Assembly: GCA_026724425.1 (NCBI GenBank)
Contig: JAIUCV010001219.1
Location: 62,001-126,000, forward strand
Reading direction: 5' to 3'
Source: Erythrophleum ivorense
Lineage: Eukaryota > Streptophyta > Magnoliopsida > Fabales > Fabaceae
DNA length: 64,000 bases
Shown: one piece after another, positions 1 to 12,964 of the stretch
Layout of the letters: each line of letters begins with the position of its first letter
Position numbering within the stretch: the first letter of the stretch is position 1
The notes under the pieces: generated by a model
Seen by the model: only the letters and a program-made list of their open reading frames with translations
Told to the model about the DNA's origin: nothing
The model's database searches: none
Made by a program: the position numbers and the translations under genes

Positions 1-623
1 GTGGTTGATTCTTACTCATCAAACTATCATGCATTAGTAAATTCATGAAGTATTAACAGTAGCAAGATCTATAAGCAAATAATATTATCATTCATGGAGA
101 TATAAAAGCATGCTCTCAAGAGTCAAGTCATACATTCAAACTAAAGAGGTTCCATATCAAATTGTAAGTGAAAGTATACATCAAACTCCAAGTTGTGTAA
201 AGCCTAACTCCCTATTAGTTACATCATTGTTTACCAAAACACAAAATACCTACACTTGGCAACATGATTACATGATGATGATGCTATACAAAAGAATAAC
301 AAAAATTAGTATCTATTCTAGATTAGATCCATTCAAGTGCAGAATTTTTCACATATGGTCTTAACTTATGGATATTCATTCACTTGCTTTCCTTTATCCT
401 TACTAGAAGGACTTTCACCTGAAATAGTTAGCCCATGAAATAGGATGAAATGCAAATCTTAATAACTAAAGGCAAATTCCATTCATATATTCTAACTTAA
501 TTAACATATGTGCAAAAAATCATATAAGCATTAGAAAAATATACTAGTCATATCAACAAATGAAACAATTACGCTATTAGTGACTACTATTTCATATTAA
601 TAATCACATTTCCACATGTTAAA

Positions 624-782
624 CACCATTAACACCGGGAGAGGCCAGTCCATAACACCAACTCCCCAGTGAGCACAACCTGGGCTAAGTGCATATAAGG
701 GTCTGATCATAACCTGGTGCTTGATTGAAGCATAATGTACGGGTGGAAACCACACTACAACTCTACCAGGGACTCACAAGGT
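624..782 (-). repeat. Conserved GC-richer block of the A LTR
   Basis: A block of about 160 bp, richer in G+C than its surroundings, is kept in all four A LTR copies: here, 24688-24851 (minus), 15237-15401 (plus) and 32815-32975 (plus). It contains the words ACACCGGGAGAGGCC, CCCCAGTGAGCACAA and a decayed form of GCACCGGGTTATGATCA. The role is unknown. The copies share it better than neighbouring LTR sequence, but I have not measured this. Confidence 0.6.
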
Positions 783-1488
783 CTAAACATAATATATCAG
801 ATAGCCAACCATTCATTTAGCATTCAAAATCATACATGTGCAGTAGATATAAAATTAAAGTAGACATATGCATAGAATTTAACATTAACCCCAGTTACCT
901 TACTTGTAGGCAATTCCTTGAAAGCCAATAACAATTCGACTCAACCTATGAACACAAAATCAAACTGTTACCATTCCTATTCATCAATTTATAGTAGCAA
1001 ATAGGTACCTAAAGAATTTAATTACTAATGGTTGCCTAGAGGACACTTACCCAGACCCTACAAGTCTCCAATTTTAGATTTAATTGTTCTCACACTAGTA
1101 ACTTTAGAAGATCACTTCAAATTTTAGGTAAATTTGCACAAAATTAATACCTATACTATAAATCAACTATGGGGGTCCTAAACCAGTAGAAAATGCATCA
1201 AAATGAAAAGTTTATACTTATCCAATACTTTTCCTAGCCTCAACCTTTGAAAGTCCTCTAAGAAACATCAAATGATCCATATTAGATTTAAGGTGTAGTG
1301 AAAATGCTCCAAATGGAAAACTAATTAGGTCAAATTGAAGAGAAAGAGAGGAGGGGGCCAAGTTATATAATACTCACCTTGGTTGATTTTGACTCTGGAA
1401 GTGGGAGAAGACAAATTTTTGCCAAGAATCCTAGCCTCTCTCCAAAATGTCCAAAAATGCTGTGTTTTGCTTATGTGTCTTGTGGTTC

Positions 1489-4383
1489 TGTAACACATTC
1501 ATTTCTAGCTCATACCCATCATGCCTTACATGCTCATATGAGGTATGGAAAGAATAAAGGGGAATCTTCCACTCATTGGGTTCATACACTTTCTTAACGT
1601 TGTGGCATGGGGTTAAAATGCATTTCAGTATCACGTGAACCATGTGAGCTCATTCTATGCTTCCTCATATTTATTTGCACCATTACAACTCATTTCAATC
1701 CCATGAACACACTTTAAACCCATGGAAATCAAAAAGGGATATGAGACATGTAGGTTCATTTTCGGCAGACTTGCCTCATTTCTGGGCAAAGTTTGAAAAT
1801 TCATAACTAAATCCAGAAAAATCAAAAACATGTGATCTCAGTCATTATGGAAAGATTAGGGCGTCTAATTCATGCTAAAAATATGTGTAAGTCATAACAT
1901 CCCCCACACAGGACGTTTGACATGCGAGATCATCTGGGGTTAGAGTGGCCTCTGCTACTGTCACAGTTTACTGATATGAACTTAAAAAATGTCTAACTAA
2001 TTCCAAAAAAATCCAATGCATGCAAATGATACCACTATGGAAATATTTGGATGTTAAATAGAGAGAAAAAATATCTCCAGATCAGTTCATCAAGCTAAAC
2101 TCCTGGAAATCGATGGAACAGTACCTCGGGTCAAGCAAGGTGATTGATTCTAGGCAGGAACTTCAAAATTAAATATCTTCCTCTCTAGACCTCCAAATGA
2201 GGTGCTTCTAGTTGCTACAAGTCACTATGACTATCTAATTTCTGCCTATAAAATTTCGTAGTGATTGGATTACGTTTTCCCCTCAGATGATACAATTTCA
2301 AAACTGACGAAATGAACAGTATTTATGGAAATCCGAATTTCTGATACCAACTTTGAAAAATCATAGAAAATTCTACAGACCTCCAAATGACTTGATCTTT
2401 AGCTTCCCAAAAAGCTCTAGACAAGATCTAGTCACATGCCAAATATCAAGGCAAGGAGAGGTCATTTGGTCAGAATTGGATATCATGAGGCAAAGTAACC
2501 ATTTTCTCTTACCAAAGAGGGCTCAAGGGTTCAATTTGGCCTCTTCTACTTCTAAGGCTCTATGAGCACGTGAGAAAGTATCAATGTAGGTTATCTAACA
2601 TGACTCAAGTGTCTAACAACCCAGATTTGCAAAACTCACTCTCCCACACTAACACATACACCCATGTATATAATGACAAAATCTTACTATTCATACCGAA
2701 AGCTTGCTACATCCTTCAAGATGGTTCTAATTCTCATACATACATGATAAATACATTCATTTACAAGTATTTATATGTGCTATATCATGTACATCATTAA
2801 ATTACATCCCTTAACATTACTACAAAATAGATTACATCTCTTGACCTAACTACAAGATAGTGACAAAATGGCTTTTTACACTTTCTTCGCCAAATTCCCT
2901 AGCTTCAGGCTTGGTGGCTCCCATCTCTTGCCTCACTTGGTCCACCTAACATATTTGGATGGTGGAGAGGGAGAGTGAGATTCAAAGAATCTCAATAGCT
3001 CATCTCTCATTCAATCATACATAAAGCATGTAAACAAGTCTCACAATGTATACATGGGCATATTAGCATGTGAATTCATAAGAAATGCACTTTCAACATT
3101 TGAGTAGGCCATACATAACATACAAAAGCTTGCCAAGTAAATGGATTAGCCTCATCCATTCACTTATGGATTTTGGACTTGCCTCACCCATGCTTTAAGA
3201 GGTTCTTAGACTCAACCTTTACTCTTGGGAGTCAACCTTATTTTTAGGAGACTCTTTACTTTGTCTCAACCAACTTTAGGGTTCTTGGCTCATCCTCACC
3301 ATGGCTAGAGGGTTATTGGCATTTTCATACTCAAGCAAACCCAAGAAATCGCATAAAACATCATTGAAATACATGAGGCATCAACATACTAGCATACTTT
3401 TCATGGTGTAAAAACATACATACATACCTGTAAGATAATGTAAACACACATCTATGCATGAGAGAAGGTGGAGAGAGCTACCTTATTGGCTATTCACAAC
3501 TTTCCTTTTCAATTTGTCTCTTCCCTTGTGAGTTTCACAATCACCACTAGATGTGAGTGCTTCTTTTGAGCCTAGACACACAAGAACATGGAATTGCTCT
3601 CTTAACACTTTATTCATAAAGTTAGGGATTTCTTTCTAGTAAACCCTACTAAGCATATAAGAGCTAGGGATTCTTTCTCTCACTAGAAATTCACCAACTC
3701 TCATTCCTCTCTCAAGCTCTCAAGAAAAGAAGCAAGAGGAAAAAGTAAGGATATGTGAGTCATGGTCTTCTTCAAGAGGGGTTTTCTACTCTCCCTCCTC
3801 TGAACCAAGCTCAAAACCCAACTACTTCCACTAACCAAACCATAGGAAGAGAGGACAAAGGAAGAAGAAGAACATGCTAAGAAGAAAAACCATGCAAATC
3901 TTACCTCTTTCTTGTTCTTTCTTCCTCCTCTAGGTTTCTCTCTCTTTCCTCTGCCCTTTTTTCTGTCTTAGAGGGAGCTTAAGTCGGTTGGAAGAAGAAA
4001 GGAGGGGTTGGGAGGCTTTAAAAAGTCAAATTCTCTTTTTTCACGCTTTTCCGGACTAACCCTCGCTATAACGAGGCATAACCCTCGCTACGCTGAGCTC
4101 GTATCAGTCCCAGACCCTTGCCTTCGCTACAGCGCGCTATGGTGAGCAACGCCCTGGTTTTTGTATGGGGTGCCCGAACTCGCTATAGCTAGAAGCATTC
4201 TCACTATAGCTAGAAGGCACTCTCGCTATAGCTAGACCATTTCTCGCTATAGCGAACAGGTACATTCGCTATAGCTAAGCTGTAGCTAGTAGACTTAGAA
4301 AATTTTCAGCCTTTCGAAAAAATTTTCAGCTTTTTCTCTTCTTTTCTTCGTTTCTTCTCTCTTTTTTTTTTATGGTTGTTACA
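1489..4383 (-). mobile_element. Solo LTR, divergent family B (B')
   Basis: This 2895-bp insertion has ends TGTAACA...TGTTACA and a perfect 5-bp target duplication GGTTC (1484-1488 and 4384-4388). The uninterrupted site exists in the other A LTR near 25552. It shares the internal layout of the other B LTRs on the minus strand, including the palindrome GATTCAAAGAATC (2979-2991) and the degenerate 31-bp repeats (about 3165-3325), but its ends and promoter region differ. A TATA-like TTTTTAAAGCC lies at 4014-4024 on the minus strand. No internal coding region is present, so it is a solo LTR. Confidence 0.85.
4062..4290. repeat. Array of palindromic CTCGCTATAGCGAG-like words
   Basis: About eight imperfect copies of a word built as TCGC-TATA-GCGA or TCGC-TATA-GCTA lie here, for example at 4062, 4200-4215, 4229-4244, 4242-4257 and 4265-4280. 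They sit between the B' LTR start (4383) and its TATA-like box (4014-4024), that is, in the promoter-upstream (U3) part of the LTR. Several copies are perfect or nearly perfect inverted repeats. Confidence 0.75.
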
Positions 4384-4672
4384 GGTTCTATAGAGTAAGA
4401 AGTGTTAAAGTTGGTTTTAGGGTTTAAGTTAGGTCTTAAATGAGTTATAGGTTGACCTAAAGGCCCAAATCCATTTGGGGGTTCAGATTATGTCTTGCTG
4501 GACCAAATTTCATGAGTTGGGTTACAGAATTTCTAAGATTTTAATAGGGTTTTGGGCCTCTAACTCATTAAATCAAATTAGGCCATTGTTAAGTGGTCTC
4601 CCTTGGGCTAAGTCTTACAATAGGAAGTTGGGTCTGCACCTGAAATTATTGAGGCCTCCATTAGTTTTTATT

Positions 4673-7600
4673 TGTAATACCATATTATTTCTAACATTGA
4701 TCCCCTTCTTGCAAGGGGATTATACAATTCATCAAAGAAATCCCAAAAAAATACATTAAAATAACAGATTAAATTGCGCTGTGTAACGGATAAAATTTTT
4801 ATTTTGCGTCTCTAAGACCCCATGAACACATCAATAACATTCTCTAATTATTTTCCATTCATACAAGTCATAACATTCTCAAAACGTACCATAAACCATG
4901 GATCAAGGGTCAAACCCCTAAAATTTTCGTCATTCATTGTGGCTGTACAGTGACAGATTTCAGGGGCAACTTTGAAAAATCATAACTAAATGTAGAAAAA
5001 TTAAAATCACACAAACCATAGCTTTCTGAAAATCCCTAGATGTCTAATGTACATTAAAAATAAGTTCTAGTCATGAAAATCCCATCTAAATCATGTTTGA
5101 CAACAGAAAAGGTAGAAAGGTCTGGTTGCCCCCTGATACTAATATAAATTACTGATATAAATTTTGAAAATTCATAATTAATTCTAAAAAAATCAAATCC
5201 ATGCAATTTGTATCAATTTAGAAAGCTATAGATGTTAAATAGAGGAGAAAAATATTTCCAGACCAATCCAAGAGCATTCACACCTAAAACAGTAATCAAA
5301 TAGTACCATGGGTCTAACAGTGCGCTTGGTACTTGACAGTAACTTCAAAAATTAATATCTCCCTTTCTAGACATTCAAATAAGGTTATTCTAATTAGCAT
5401 CAGTCATGGTAAGGCCTAGTATCTCCCTATAAAATTTCATGACAAATGGACATCATTTACCCCATGAATGATAGAGAACAATTTCAGACCAGATGAACAG
5501 TATTAGTGGCCAAAACTAAACTTTTTGCCAACTTCAAAAATTCACCAAATATTCTATAGACCTCCAAATAATACCCACTTTAGCTTTCCAAAAATCTCTC
5601 AACAAGATCTAGATTCATGCCAAATTTCAAACCAAGAAAAACTCATTTGGATAGAAAGTGACGTAGTTAACCAAAATGACTATTTTTGCTCCATATGAGA
5701 TATCAAATTTGTCCAATTGGCCTTCTTTAGTGTTTGGCACCTCTTGGTAAGTTTAAAAGCATGAATATAACTTGTGTGAGCTGCCCAAGTGGTCCCAAAT
5801 CTTATGCATCTTAGATTGGCTATCCCACATCTAAGAATACATGTTTCAAGTAAGCATTCAACTACCCAAAATCCACATTTACATTGATTTAAGGTCACAT
5901 ATAGTCTACATAATATCCATATATCATTTTACATTTGTTTATGGTCTCATATCACAAAAATAATATGTGCAAGTTCACTTTGATATTCAACTACAAATAA
6001 GGTTACATAATGGACAAAATGCAATCTCTCAAAGTCTTTGGCTTGCACTCCTTGCTTCTTGAATATCGCCTAGGCATTTCAAGATAATGGAGGGAAGGGG
6101 AGTGAGATTCCTAAAATCTTAATAGCTCACACACCCATTCACACACATTCATGGCATATACACATCAAAGCATATGTATAGAAGGTCTAACGACCATAAA
6201 GTATGCAATGTCACAATTTTTATGCCATTTATTCACATTTAAGCCAAGAACATGCTTTAGGACTTTTGGTCTTGCCTCACTCCATTTCTAAGACTTTTGG
6301 ATTTGACTCACTCTTGGCCTAGGGACTTTTGACTTGACGTCACCCTTTCAATGGACTTTTGCCCTTGTCTCACCAATACCATGAGACGTTTGGCATCTCC
6401 TCATCTTTATCCAGGGACTTTTGGCATCACCTCACCCTTATGAGCCATTTCCACAACCAAGGCCATTCAAGAAAATACATTGGTACCAATGTAATGTCAA
6501 GACATCAAGTGATATGTCATCAAGTCATAAGAACACATACAAGTATACAATGACATATATATGCACACAAGAATACAAGAAGAATGAAGTGGAGAGCTAC
6601 CTTGAATTTTGCAAGCCTTTCTTTGTCTTATTCCCCCCTCTTTTTGGCCTCACAAGTGCACCTAAGTGGGTTGGTATTTTCTTCGCCTAAACACCATAAA
6701 CAACATATACTTACACACTTGAAGCAAGCCAAGATATTAAACTCACTCTTAAATAGACACTTGGTTCCATAATTGGCATAATGGTTCCATAAATAGCCTA
6801 TTGAAGCAACCTTTACAATTCAAGCTTTAAGCTCCCATCTCTTTCCATTTCTAGGCCTCATTTAAATCCTTGGAGCCCTCACACAATCATTTACACAAGT
6901 TTAAAATTAAGTTGCTTCATAAAGCACCATTATGGACACCATTGCCCCATCTTCCAATCCATGGCTCCTAAGTTTTTTCTAATGGTTTCTTCCATCTTCT
7001 AACATACAAAGTCCCCAACTAAGGTTAGAACAAATTAAAACATCCTTTAGCCCAATGAACATAGCTTAGTCGAAATATGCACCATAATGGAGGTTCATGG
7101 AGTTCTTGATTTTTCCTTGATGGGAGAGCCACTTGGGAGGGTTTCTAGAGGTCTTAAGAGCTCAAGGAAACACTCAAATAGCTAAGGAATTACTCACACA
7201 AAATCATATTTTTTAAAACCTTAAAGAAGCCTACTCTTTTCTATCTTGTTTTTCATAGGTTTTTCTTGTAATTTCTTGCCATATTCCTCTTCCTCATGGT
7301 CTAAAACCCTAGTTCCTCTCTTGTTTTTGGACAAAAAATCCCTCCCCCATATGGTTCTATTTTAGGTCGAAATACACACAAGGAAGGAGCAAGAGAAAGA
7401 AGCAACCAAAACAAGAAATTACCTTGAATTCAAACTTGCTTTCAAGAGCCTTTCTCCTTAATTTTCTTCTCCTCAAGAATTTTGAATTATCTCACTTTGT
7501 TTTAGACTCAAAATAGAATCAAAACCATTTAATAAAACCATGGAAAGAAAGCTTGAAGGGAGGAGAACAAAATTGGAAGAAGAAGAAACATGAAATTTCT

Positions 7601-8285
7601 TGAAATTGGCCACCTTTCCTTGGCTTTCTTCCTCCTTTCTCTCCTTCTCTTGTGTGCCCAAGAGAGAGCTTCTTTTTTTTGTATTTTGGGCAGAGAGGGT
7701 CGTGTGATATAAGGGGAAGAAGAGACAAGAAGCTTATGAAACAATTAAGAAACTTACTTTTTCCAAAATTCCAATTTGTCCTTTCATAATGGCAATTTCG
7801 TTTCGGCTTTGTTTTAGCTCTTTTTTTAGAACCGTCTTTTCTATTATAAAATTTAGGTTCCCAATTTAATAAAATGCCTTTGAAATCACTCAATTTGGAG
7901 CTAAAACCTTATTGAACGAATCCATCAAGGTTCAGCCTCACCGACGTTGAAAAATGTACATCGGAAGGGCTTTACCAATTCCAGGGCTTCTTATGATTTT
8001 TGGGGCCTCTAAGAACCTTGGACAACTCAAATTTCCCATTTAAAAAGCCCTCTTGTGTATTTTTTCAAAATTTACACTTACAAAAATACCATTATATTTC
8101 GTCAGTTTCCGTCACAAATTGTTTCATCATCCTAACTTTATTTTTCTTTCTGCTTGAGCCTAGAATTATCATTTTTAGGAGCCTAGGATTCTACCCAAAT
8201 TTTTGGGGATATTATCTAGCTCATTTTAGAGGGCTTACTTTTATACGGCTCGTTTTGTTGTTTTACGAAAATTACGTTCGTTACA
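4673..8285 (-). mobile_element. Solo LTR, family B
   Basis: This 3613-bp insertion is bounded by TGTAATACC and CGTTACA. Its 5-bp target duplication is nearly perfect (TTATT 4668-4672, TTATC 8286-8290), and the empty site is visible at about 25835 in the partner A LTR. On the minus strand it begins like the other B LTRs and has a TATA-like box at about 7706-7712. It carries a decayed form of the conserved palindrome (6106-6118) and a clear 31-bp minisatellite (6261-6446). There is no coding interior. Confidence 0.85.
6261..6446. repeat. Degenerate 31-bp minisatellite in B LTR
   Basis: Six units of roughly GGACTTTTGG-TTGCCTCACC begin at 6261, 6292, 6324, 6354, 6385 and 6416 (GAC as the anchor), a period of 30 to 32 bp. 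The same array occurs at 17224-17370 and, more degraded, at about 3165-3325, 10690-10850 (other strand), 56390-56600 (other strand) and 59730-59910. Confidence 0.8.
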
Positions 8286-8474
8286 TTATCCATAACCTAC
8301 TTAAATTAATTATGGGCCTAAATTAAGTTACAATCTAATTGAATTTTAAATTTACATTAATTATTTATTTCTCTATAAACTTCTATTCATATAGCTTGCC
8401 TAATTATTCCATAATAATTATTCTAATTAGTCTAAATCCACAATTAATACCTTAATTAATTTTAGGGTGTTACA

Positions 8475-8489
8475 TTCTCTCCTTCTTTT
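8475..8489 (-). other. Polypurine tract of element A
   Basis: On the minus strand this is AAAAGAAGGAGAGAA, immediately before the 3' LTR start at 8474. Such a tract primes plus-strand DNA synthesis in LTR retrotransposons; here its position fixes the LTR boundary and the element's orientation. Confidence 0.8.
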
Positions 8490-8813
8490 AAGATTTTTGT
8501 ACTCAAAATTAGACCTTACTCAAATAGTGATGGATAGTCCTTCCTCATAGATTCCTCCATCTCCCAAGTTGCTTCATCTGGAGTAAGTCCCTTCCATACC
8601 ACCTTTACTTGGAGGGTGTCCTTATTACGCAGTTGTTTGACTTTTGAGTCCACAATCTTTTCCTGTTCAACCATATAAGATCAGTCATCTTGTAGATGCA
8701 CATTCTCATGCTTAATGACATGTGAAGGCCCCAAGCGATACCTTTTCAACTATGATACATGGAACACATCATGTAATCTAGCTAGGTTTGGAGATAAAGC
8801 AACTCTATAGGCC
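8490..8813 (-). pseudogene. Element A integrase C-terminus with chromodomain (broken)
   Basis: On the minus strand this is the end of the Ty3/gypsy polyprotein: residues reading AYRVALSP, LHDVFHVS and then a chromodomain ending in EATWEMEESMRKDYPSLFE before a stop close to the polypurine tract. The chromodomain makes this a chromovirus; such domains are known to bind heterochromatin marks and steer integration. At least two in-frame stops are present (after VFHVS and in the linker), so it cannot be functional. It is cut from the rest of integrase by the LTR at 8819-12461. The long LTRs and the chromodomain at the pol C-terminus suggest the Tekay/Del group, which is inference. Confidence 0.85.
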
Positions 8814-8818
8814 ATGGG

Positions 8819-11800
8819 TGTAATATTCAGTTTTTGTTAAATGACAAAAATGGGTGCATTATCAAAGCAAGTCCCACAAAAATGAATTAGTTAAGATCTC
8901 AAAAAATTTAAGTAGCATTCTAGATTCCTAAAAATGAGAATCCCAGAGTCAGACAGAAAGAAAAAAGGAGCTAGAATGAAGAAATGAAATTTAACAAAAG
9001 ACTTACGAAACATAATGGCATTTTCATAATTTTAAGCAAAATTTGAAATTCACATAGGAGGACTTTTTAAATGAAAGTTTTGAGTTTTTCAGGGTTCTCA
9101 GAGGCCTTGAAAATCATGAGAAGCCCCGGGATAGTTAAAACTCCTCCCGTGGACATTTTTTAACATCAGTGTACTCGAACTTTGACGAATTCGTTCGAGA
9201 AGGTTTTAGCTTCGATTTGAGTGATTTCAAAAGCATTTTACTAAATTGGGAACTTAAATTTTATAATGAAAAGGATGATTCTCAAAGGAGCTAAAACAAA
9301 TTAGAAACGAAAATGCTAAAACGAAAGGGCAAAATTGAAATTTTTTTAAAAAGTCTTTCTTGCTCCCACAAATATATATAGGGCACCCCACTTCTCCACT
9401 CACTTAGCTACATATGTTTCTGCCCTAAACCATAGAAAAACCCTAAGGAGTGAGGCGCACAAGAGGGAGAGGAAGAGAAGGAGAAATCCAAGGTAGAAAG
9501 GTATGGAATTTCTTAGTTTTTTCATGTTTTCTCTTTAGTATACCTCTTCTCCATTTCCCTTTCTTTTCTATGATTATATTGAAGTATATGGATCTATTTT
9601 AAGGAAAGAACAAAGGGGAAATTTTGGATTTGAAGAGAGGAGGCCAAAGAAGGGAAGATTTAAGTAAGAAAACAAAGAAAAATAAGGTAATTCTTCCTTC
9701 TATGATAGTTAGCCCTTGCTCCTCTTCTCTTCTTGGTTCGCCCCACTAAAGAAGCTACAAGAGGGCTTGGATTTTGGGCAGAACCAAGGGTGAATCTTAG
9801 GAAAAGGAGTGTGAAAAATAAGAATATGCAAAGGGAATTAACAAATAACCATGAAAATTCAAGTTAGCAAATCTAGGGTTTCAAGTGTTCCTTATAAAAT
9901 CTGATTTTATACAATGATTCCTAGGCCTAAATGAATGTTTAAATGAGTTCCTAAGATCTCTAGAAGTCTCCCCATGTGCATCTTCCATATAGAAAACAAA
10001 ACAAAGTCCATGGGTGCCCTTATACTTCATTGTCTTAGACAAGAAGGGTTAGGGTACCTAAGGAGAGTTTTAATTTGTTCCAAGCCCATTTTTGAGCCAT
10101 ATGATGAGTGAAGATGAAGGGAAGTCTTAGAAAAAATTTATAAACCATAGAAAGTGAGTTGGCCTTGTATATTCTATAATATGACATAAAGAAGCAATAT
10201 GTAGTTAGACTCTTTATTATAATTGTGTGATAACTCCAAGAAGCTTAAAACGAATCAAGAATTATAAATGAAAAGAAAGAATAGAGCCTAGAATTCATTT
10301 GATAGGTGTTGCTTCATTAGGTGCATTCTTGGAACTATAAAGGGTTTAATAGACCAAGTTAGTGTTTAAGGAAGATGTGTGGCCTTAGAATTAATTCTAT
10401 GAATCTAATTGGCCTCCATAAATTATATTTAGACCAAGAGAAATCAATTCCACACCTTTGTATGTGTGAAGCTGAGGAAGGGAAAGTAAATTCAAGAAGA
10501 AAAGTGTATGGTTGCGCCAAAGGTAGCTCACTCCTCCTTCTCTCATGCATGAATGTATACTTGGCTTGTCTTTGAATATGTGTATGTGTGTTTTAAGCTA
10601 TGAAAAGTATTCTAGCATGAGCTTTTATTCTATGATGCCATGATATTACATTATGCTTTTAATTGATGTCTAATATGTGTGCTTGGGATTGCTTGAGTGT
10701 GGAGAAGTAAAGAACCCTTGAAATTGATTGAGACAAAGTAAAGAGTCTCCTAAGAGTGAATTGACTCCCAAGAATAAGGTTGAGTCATAAACCTCTTAAA
10801 GAAATGGGTGAGGCAAGTCCAAAATCCACAAGTGAATGGATGAGGCAAATCTACTTACTTGGCAAGCCTATGTATGCTATGTATGACTTATTCACATGTC
10901 AAAATTGCTTCTTGAATGTTCATATTATTCAATATGCCCATGCATGCATTTGTAAGACATGGTTTGCATACTTTATGTATGGTTGAAATGGGAGATGAGC
11001 TATTGGGATTCTTTGAATCTCATTCCTTCCTCTCCAATATTCTAACATGCTAAGTGGACCAAGTGGACAAGATAATGGGAGCCAATAACTTGGAAGATGA
11101 GAATATGACAACAAAGTGCATGAATTTTACTTCTTTATGGCCATATGAATGGCAAAGTGGCTTTGTATATATTATTTTTGAGATGTAAGCTCATGTATGA
11201 ATGTAAAATGATGTATGACTCTTGTATAGACTATATGTGGTATGAAATCAATAGAAATAGAAAGTTTGGCTTCTTGACGGCTTGATGTATTAGTGTATTA
11301 ATGGAAGTAGAATGACTAAGTTAAGATGCATGAGGTTTGAAACCACTTGGGTAGTTCATAAAAGTTATATTCATGCTTTTAAACTTGCCTAAGAGGTCCC
11401 AAACATCAAAGGAGGCCATTTAGACACACTTGATACCTCATATAGAGTAAAATTGACCATATTGTTGAGCTATACCACTTTTTGTCCAAATGAGCTTTTC
11501 TTGGTCTAAGATTTGGCATGCATCTAGACCTTGTTGGGAGCTTTTTGGAAAGTTAAAGTGTATAATTTTTGGAGGTCTATGGAATATTTGATCAATTTTC
11601 AAAATTAGAAAATTTTCTGGTTTTGGTTCAGTACACTATTTATTCTGGTCCGAAATGAAACTCTATTACTCATAAGGTAAATGATGTCCAATTGCCATGA
11701 AATTTTATAGGAAGAAACTAGACTTTCCCAATAACTTTTGTCAATTAGAAACACCTCATTTGGATGTCTAGAGATTGAGATATAAATTTTTGAAGTTTCT

Positions 11801-12461
11801 GTCTAGTATTAGGCGTCCAGTCAGACCTATGTTACTGTTTGATTTTATTTTTAGGCCTAGACATGCCTAGACTAGTCTAAAGTTATTTTTCCCCTTAGCT
11901 AATATCTGTAGCTTTCCAAATTGGTATCATTTTCATGGATTGAATTTTTGTGGAATTAATTGGGCATTTTTGAAGTTCATATCAGAAATCTATATCAATA
12001 CCAGTAGTTAGTCAGACCTTTGTACCTTTTTAAATATCAAATGTCTTCTAGTTGATATTTCATGACCTAGAAATTTTTTTAGTATAAATTAGACATCTGT
12101 AGCTTTCCAGAATGGTAAATAATGCATGATTTTAATTTTTGTATAATTAGTTATGATTTTTCAAAGTTTATGATAAAAAGTATGAAATTCTAGCCAAGGC
12201 TACATTATGGAATTTTGTGTCTCTTGCCTTTCATGAGTTCTAGGCCACTTTTGGTGATGGAATTGAGTTGTATCTATGTAATTAAATATGAGAATGTAAT
12301 ACATAAGCTCACATAATCCATGAGATATCGAATGAAATTTTCATTCCCTCGCAATGCAAAAATATTCACTTTTTATATGCCATTTCCTTGTGTTGTTGAG
12401 AAATACATGACATGAAACTTAGAAATAGCACATGGAAAAGCTAGAAAATTATGGTGTCACA
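8819..12461 (+). mobile_element. Solo LTR, family B
   Basis: The insertion begins TGTAATATTC and ends GGTGTCACA (3643 bp). The flanking 5-mers ATGGG (8814-8818) and ACGGA (12462-12466) match at three of five positions, both differences being transitions. Taking the LTR and one 5-mer out brings the interrupted integrase back into one reading frame, which supports the boundary. It holds a TATA box (9373-9380), the palindrome GATTCTTTGAATC (11007-11019) and degenerate 31-bp repeats. Confidence 0.85.
9373..9380 (+). promoter_or_regulatory. TATA box of B LTR
   Basis: TATATATA followed by GGGCACCCCAC, about 555 bp from the LTR start. Equivalent boxes lie at 48316-48323 (plus), 61235-61242 (minus) and 18677-18686 (minus) in other B LTRs at similar distance from the start, so this is the likely retrotransposon promoter core. 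Confidence 0.7.
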
Positions 12462-12466
12462 ACGGA

Positions 12467-12964
12467 TCCTATCCGCTCAAGGATTTGGAAAGGATCAAGG
12501 TAGAGAGGACTGAGCTTTCTTGTCTTGATAGACCATCCTACATCCGTCATCGGAATAACCTTAAGGAACACACGGTCTTCTACCTTAAATTCTAAGGGCC
12601 TTCTTCTCTTATCAGCATAGCTCTTCTACCTACTTTGGGTAGCTAATAACTTCTTTCTAATGAGTTATATTTGATGGATGGTTTGGTCAACTATCTTCGG
12701 ATCCAAGAGACTCCTCTTACCAAGCTCTACCCAACACAAGGGTGATTTGCACTTCCTCCCATAAAGTGCCTCAAAGGGTGTTATCTGTATAATATAATGG
12801 TAATTATTATTGTAGGTAGACTTAGTGAAAGGCAAGTACACATCCCAGTTTTCCTTCAACTCTAGCACACTAGCTCTAAGTATGTCCTCAAAGGTCTGAA
12901 TGGTCCTCTCAATTTGTTTATCTGATTGAGGATGATAGGTAGTGCTAAAATTAAGACTAGTGCC
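12467..12964 (-). pseudogene. Element A integrase, catalytic C-terminal half
   Basis: The minus strand encodes the end of the integrase core and the following domain. Recognisable stretches in order: YHPQSDKQIERTIQTFEDIL, whose glutamate (codon 12908-12910) is the third catalytic residue of the D-D-E triad; TPFEALYGRKCKSPLCW; and TRKLSPLYLDPFQILERIG. The tract has several inactivating changes. It is separated from the first part of integrase by the nested LTR at 12970-19212 and from the chromodomain by the LTR at 8819-12461. Joining across both gaps, leaving out one target duplication each time, keeps the frame. Confidence 0.85.

Larger units (their letters stand above)
1..8474 (-). mobile_element. 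Family A 3' LTR (partial, interrupted twice)
   Basis: This is the 3' LTR of the minus-strand element A. Read on the minus strand it begins at 8474 with TGTAACACCC, directly after a polypurine tract, and runs off the left edge of the window. Removing the two LTRs inserted at 1489-4383 and 4673-8285 leaves about 1956 bp in three blocks (1-1488, 4389-4672, 8291-8474). These align end to end with 24069-26023, the matching part of the 5' LTR (1955 bp). Over the first 190 or so aligned bases I count very roughly 8 percent difference, so the element is old. About 930 bp of the LTR should lie outside the window. Confidence 0.85.

Noticed and set aside
6261..6446. CRISPR-like array because of regular spacing
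   Set aside because: Units are degenerate along their whole length without unique spacers, and the array is inside a plant LTR.
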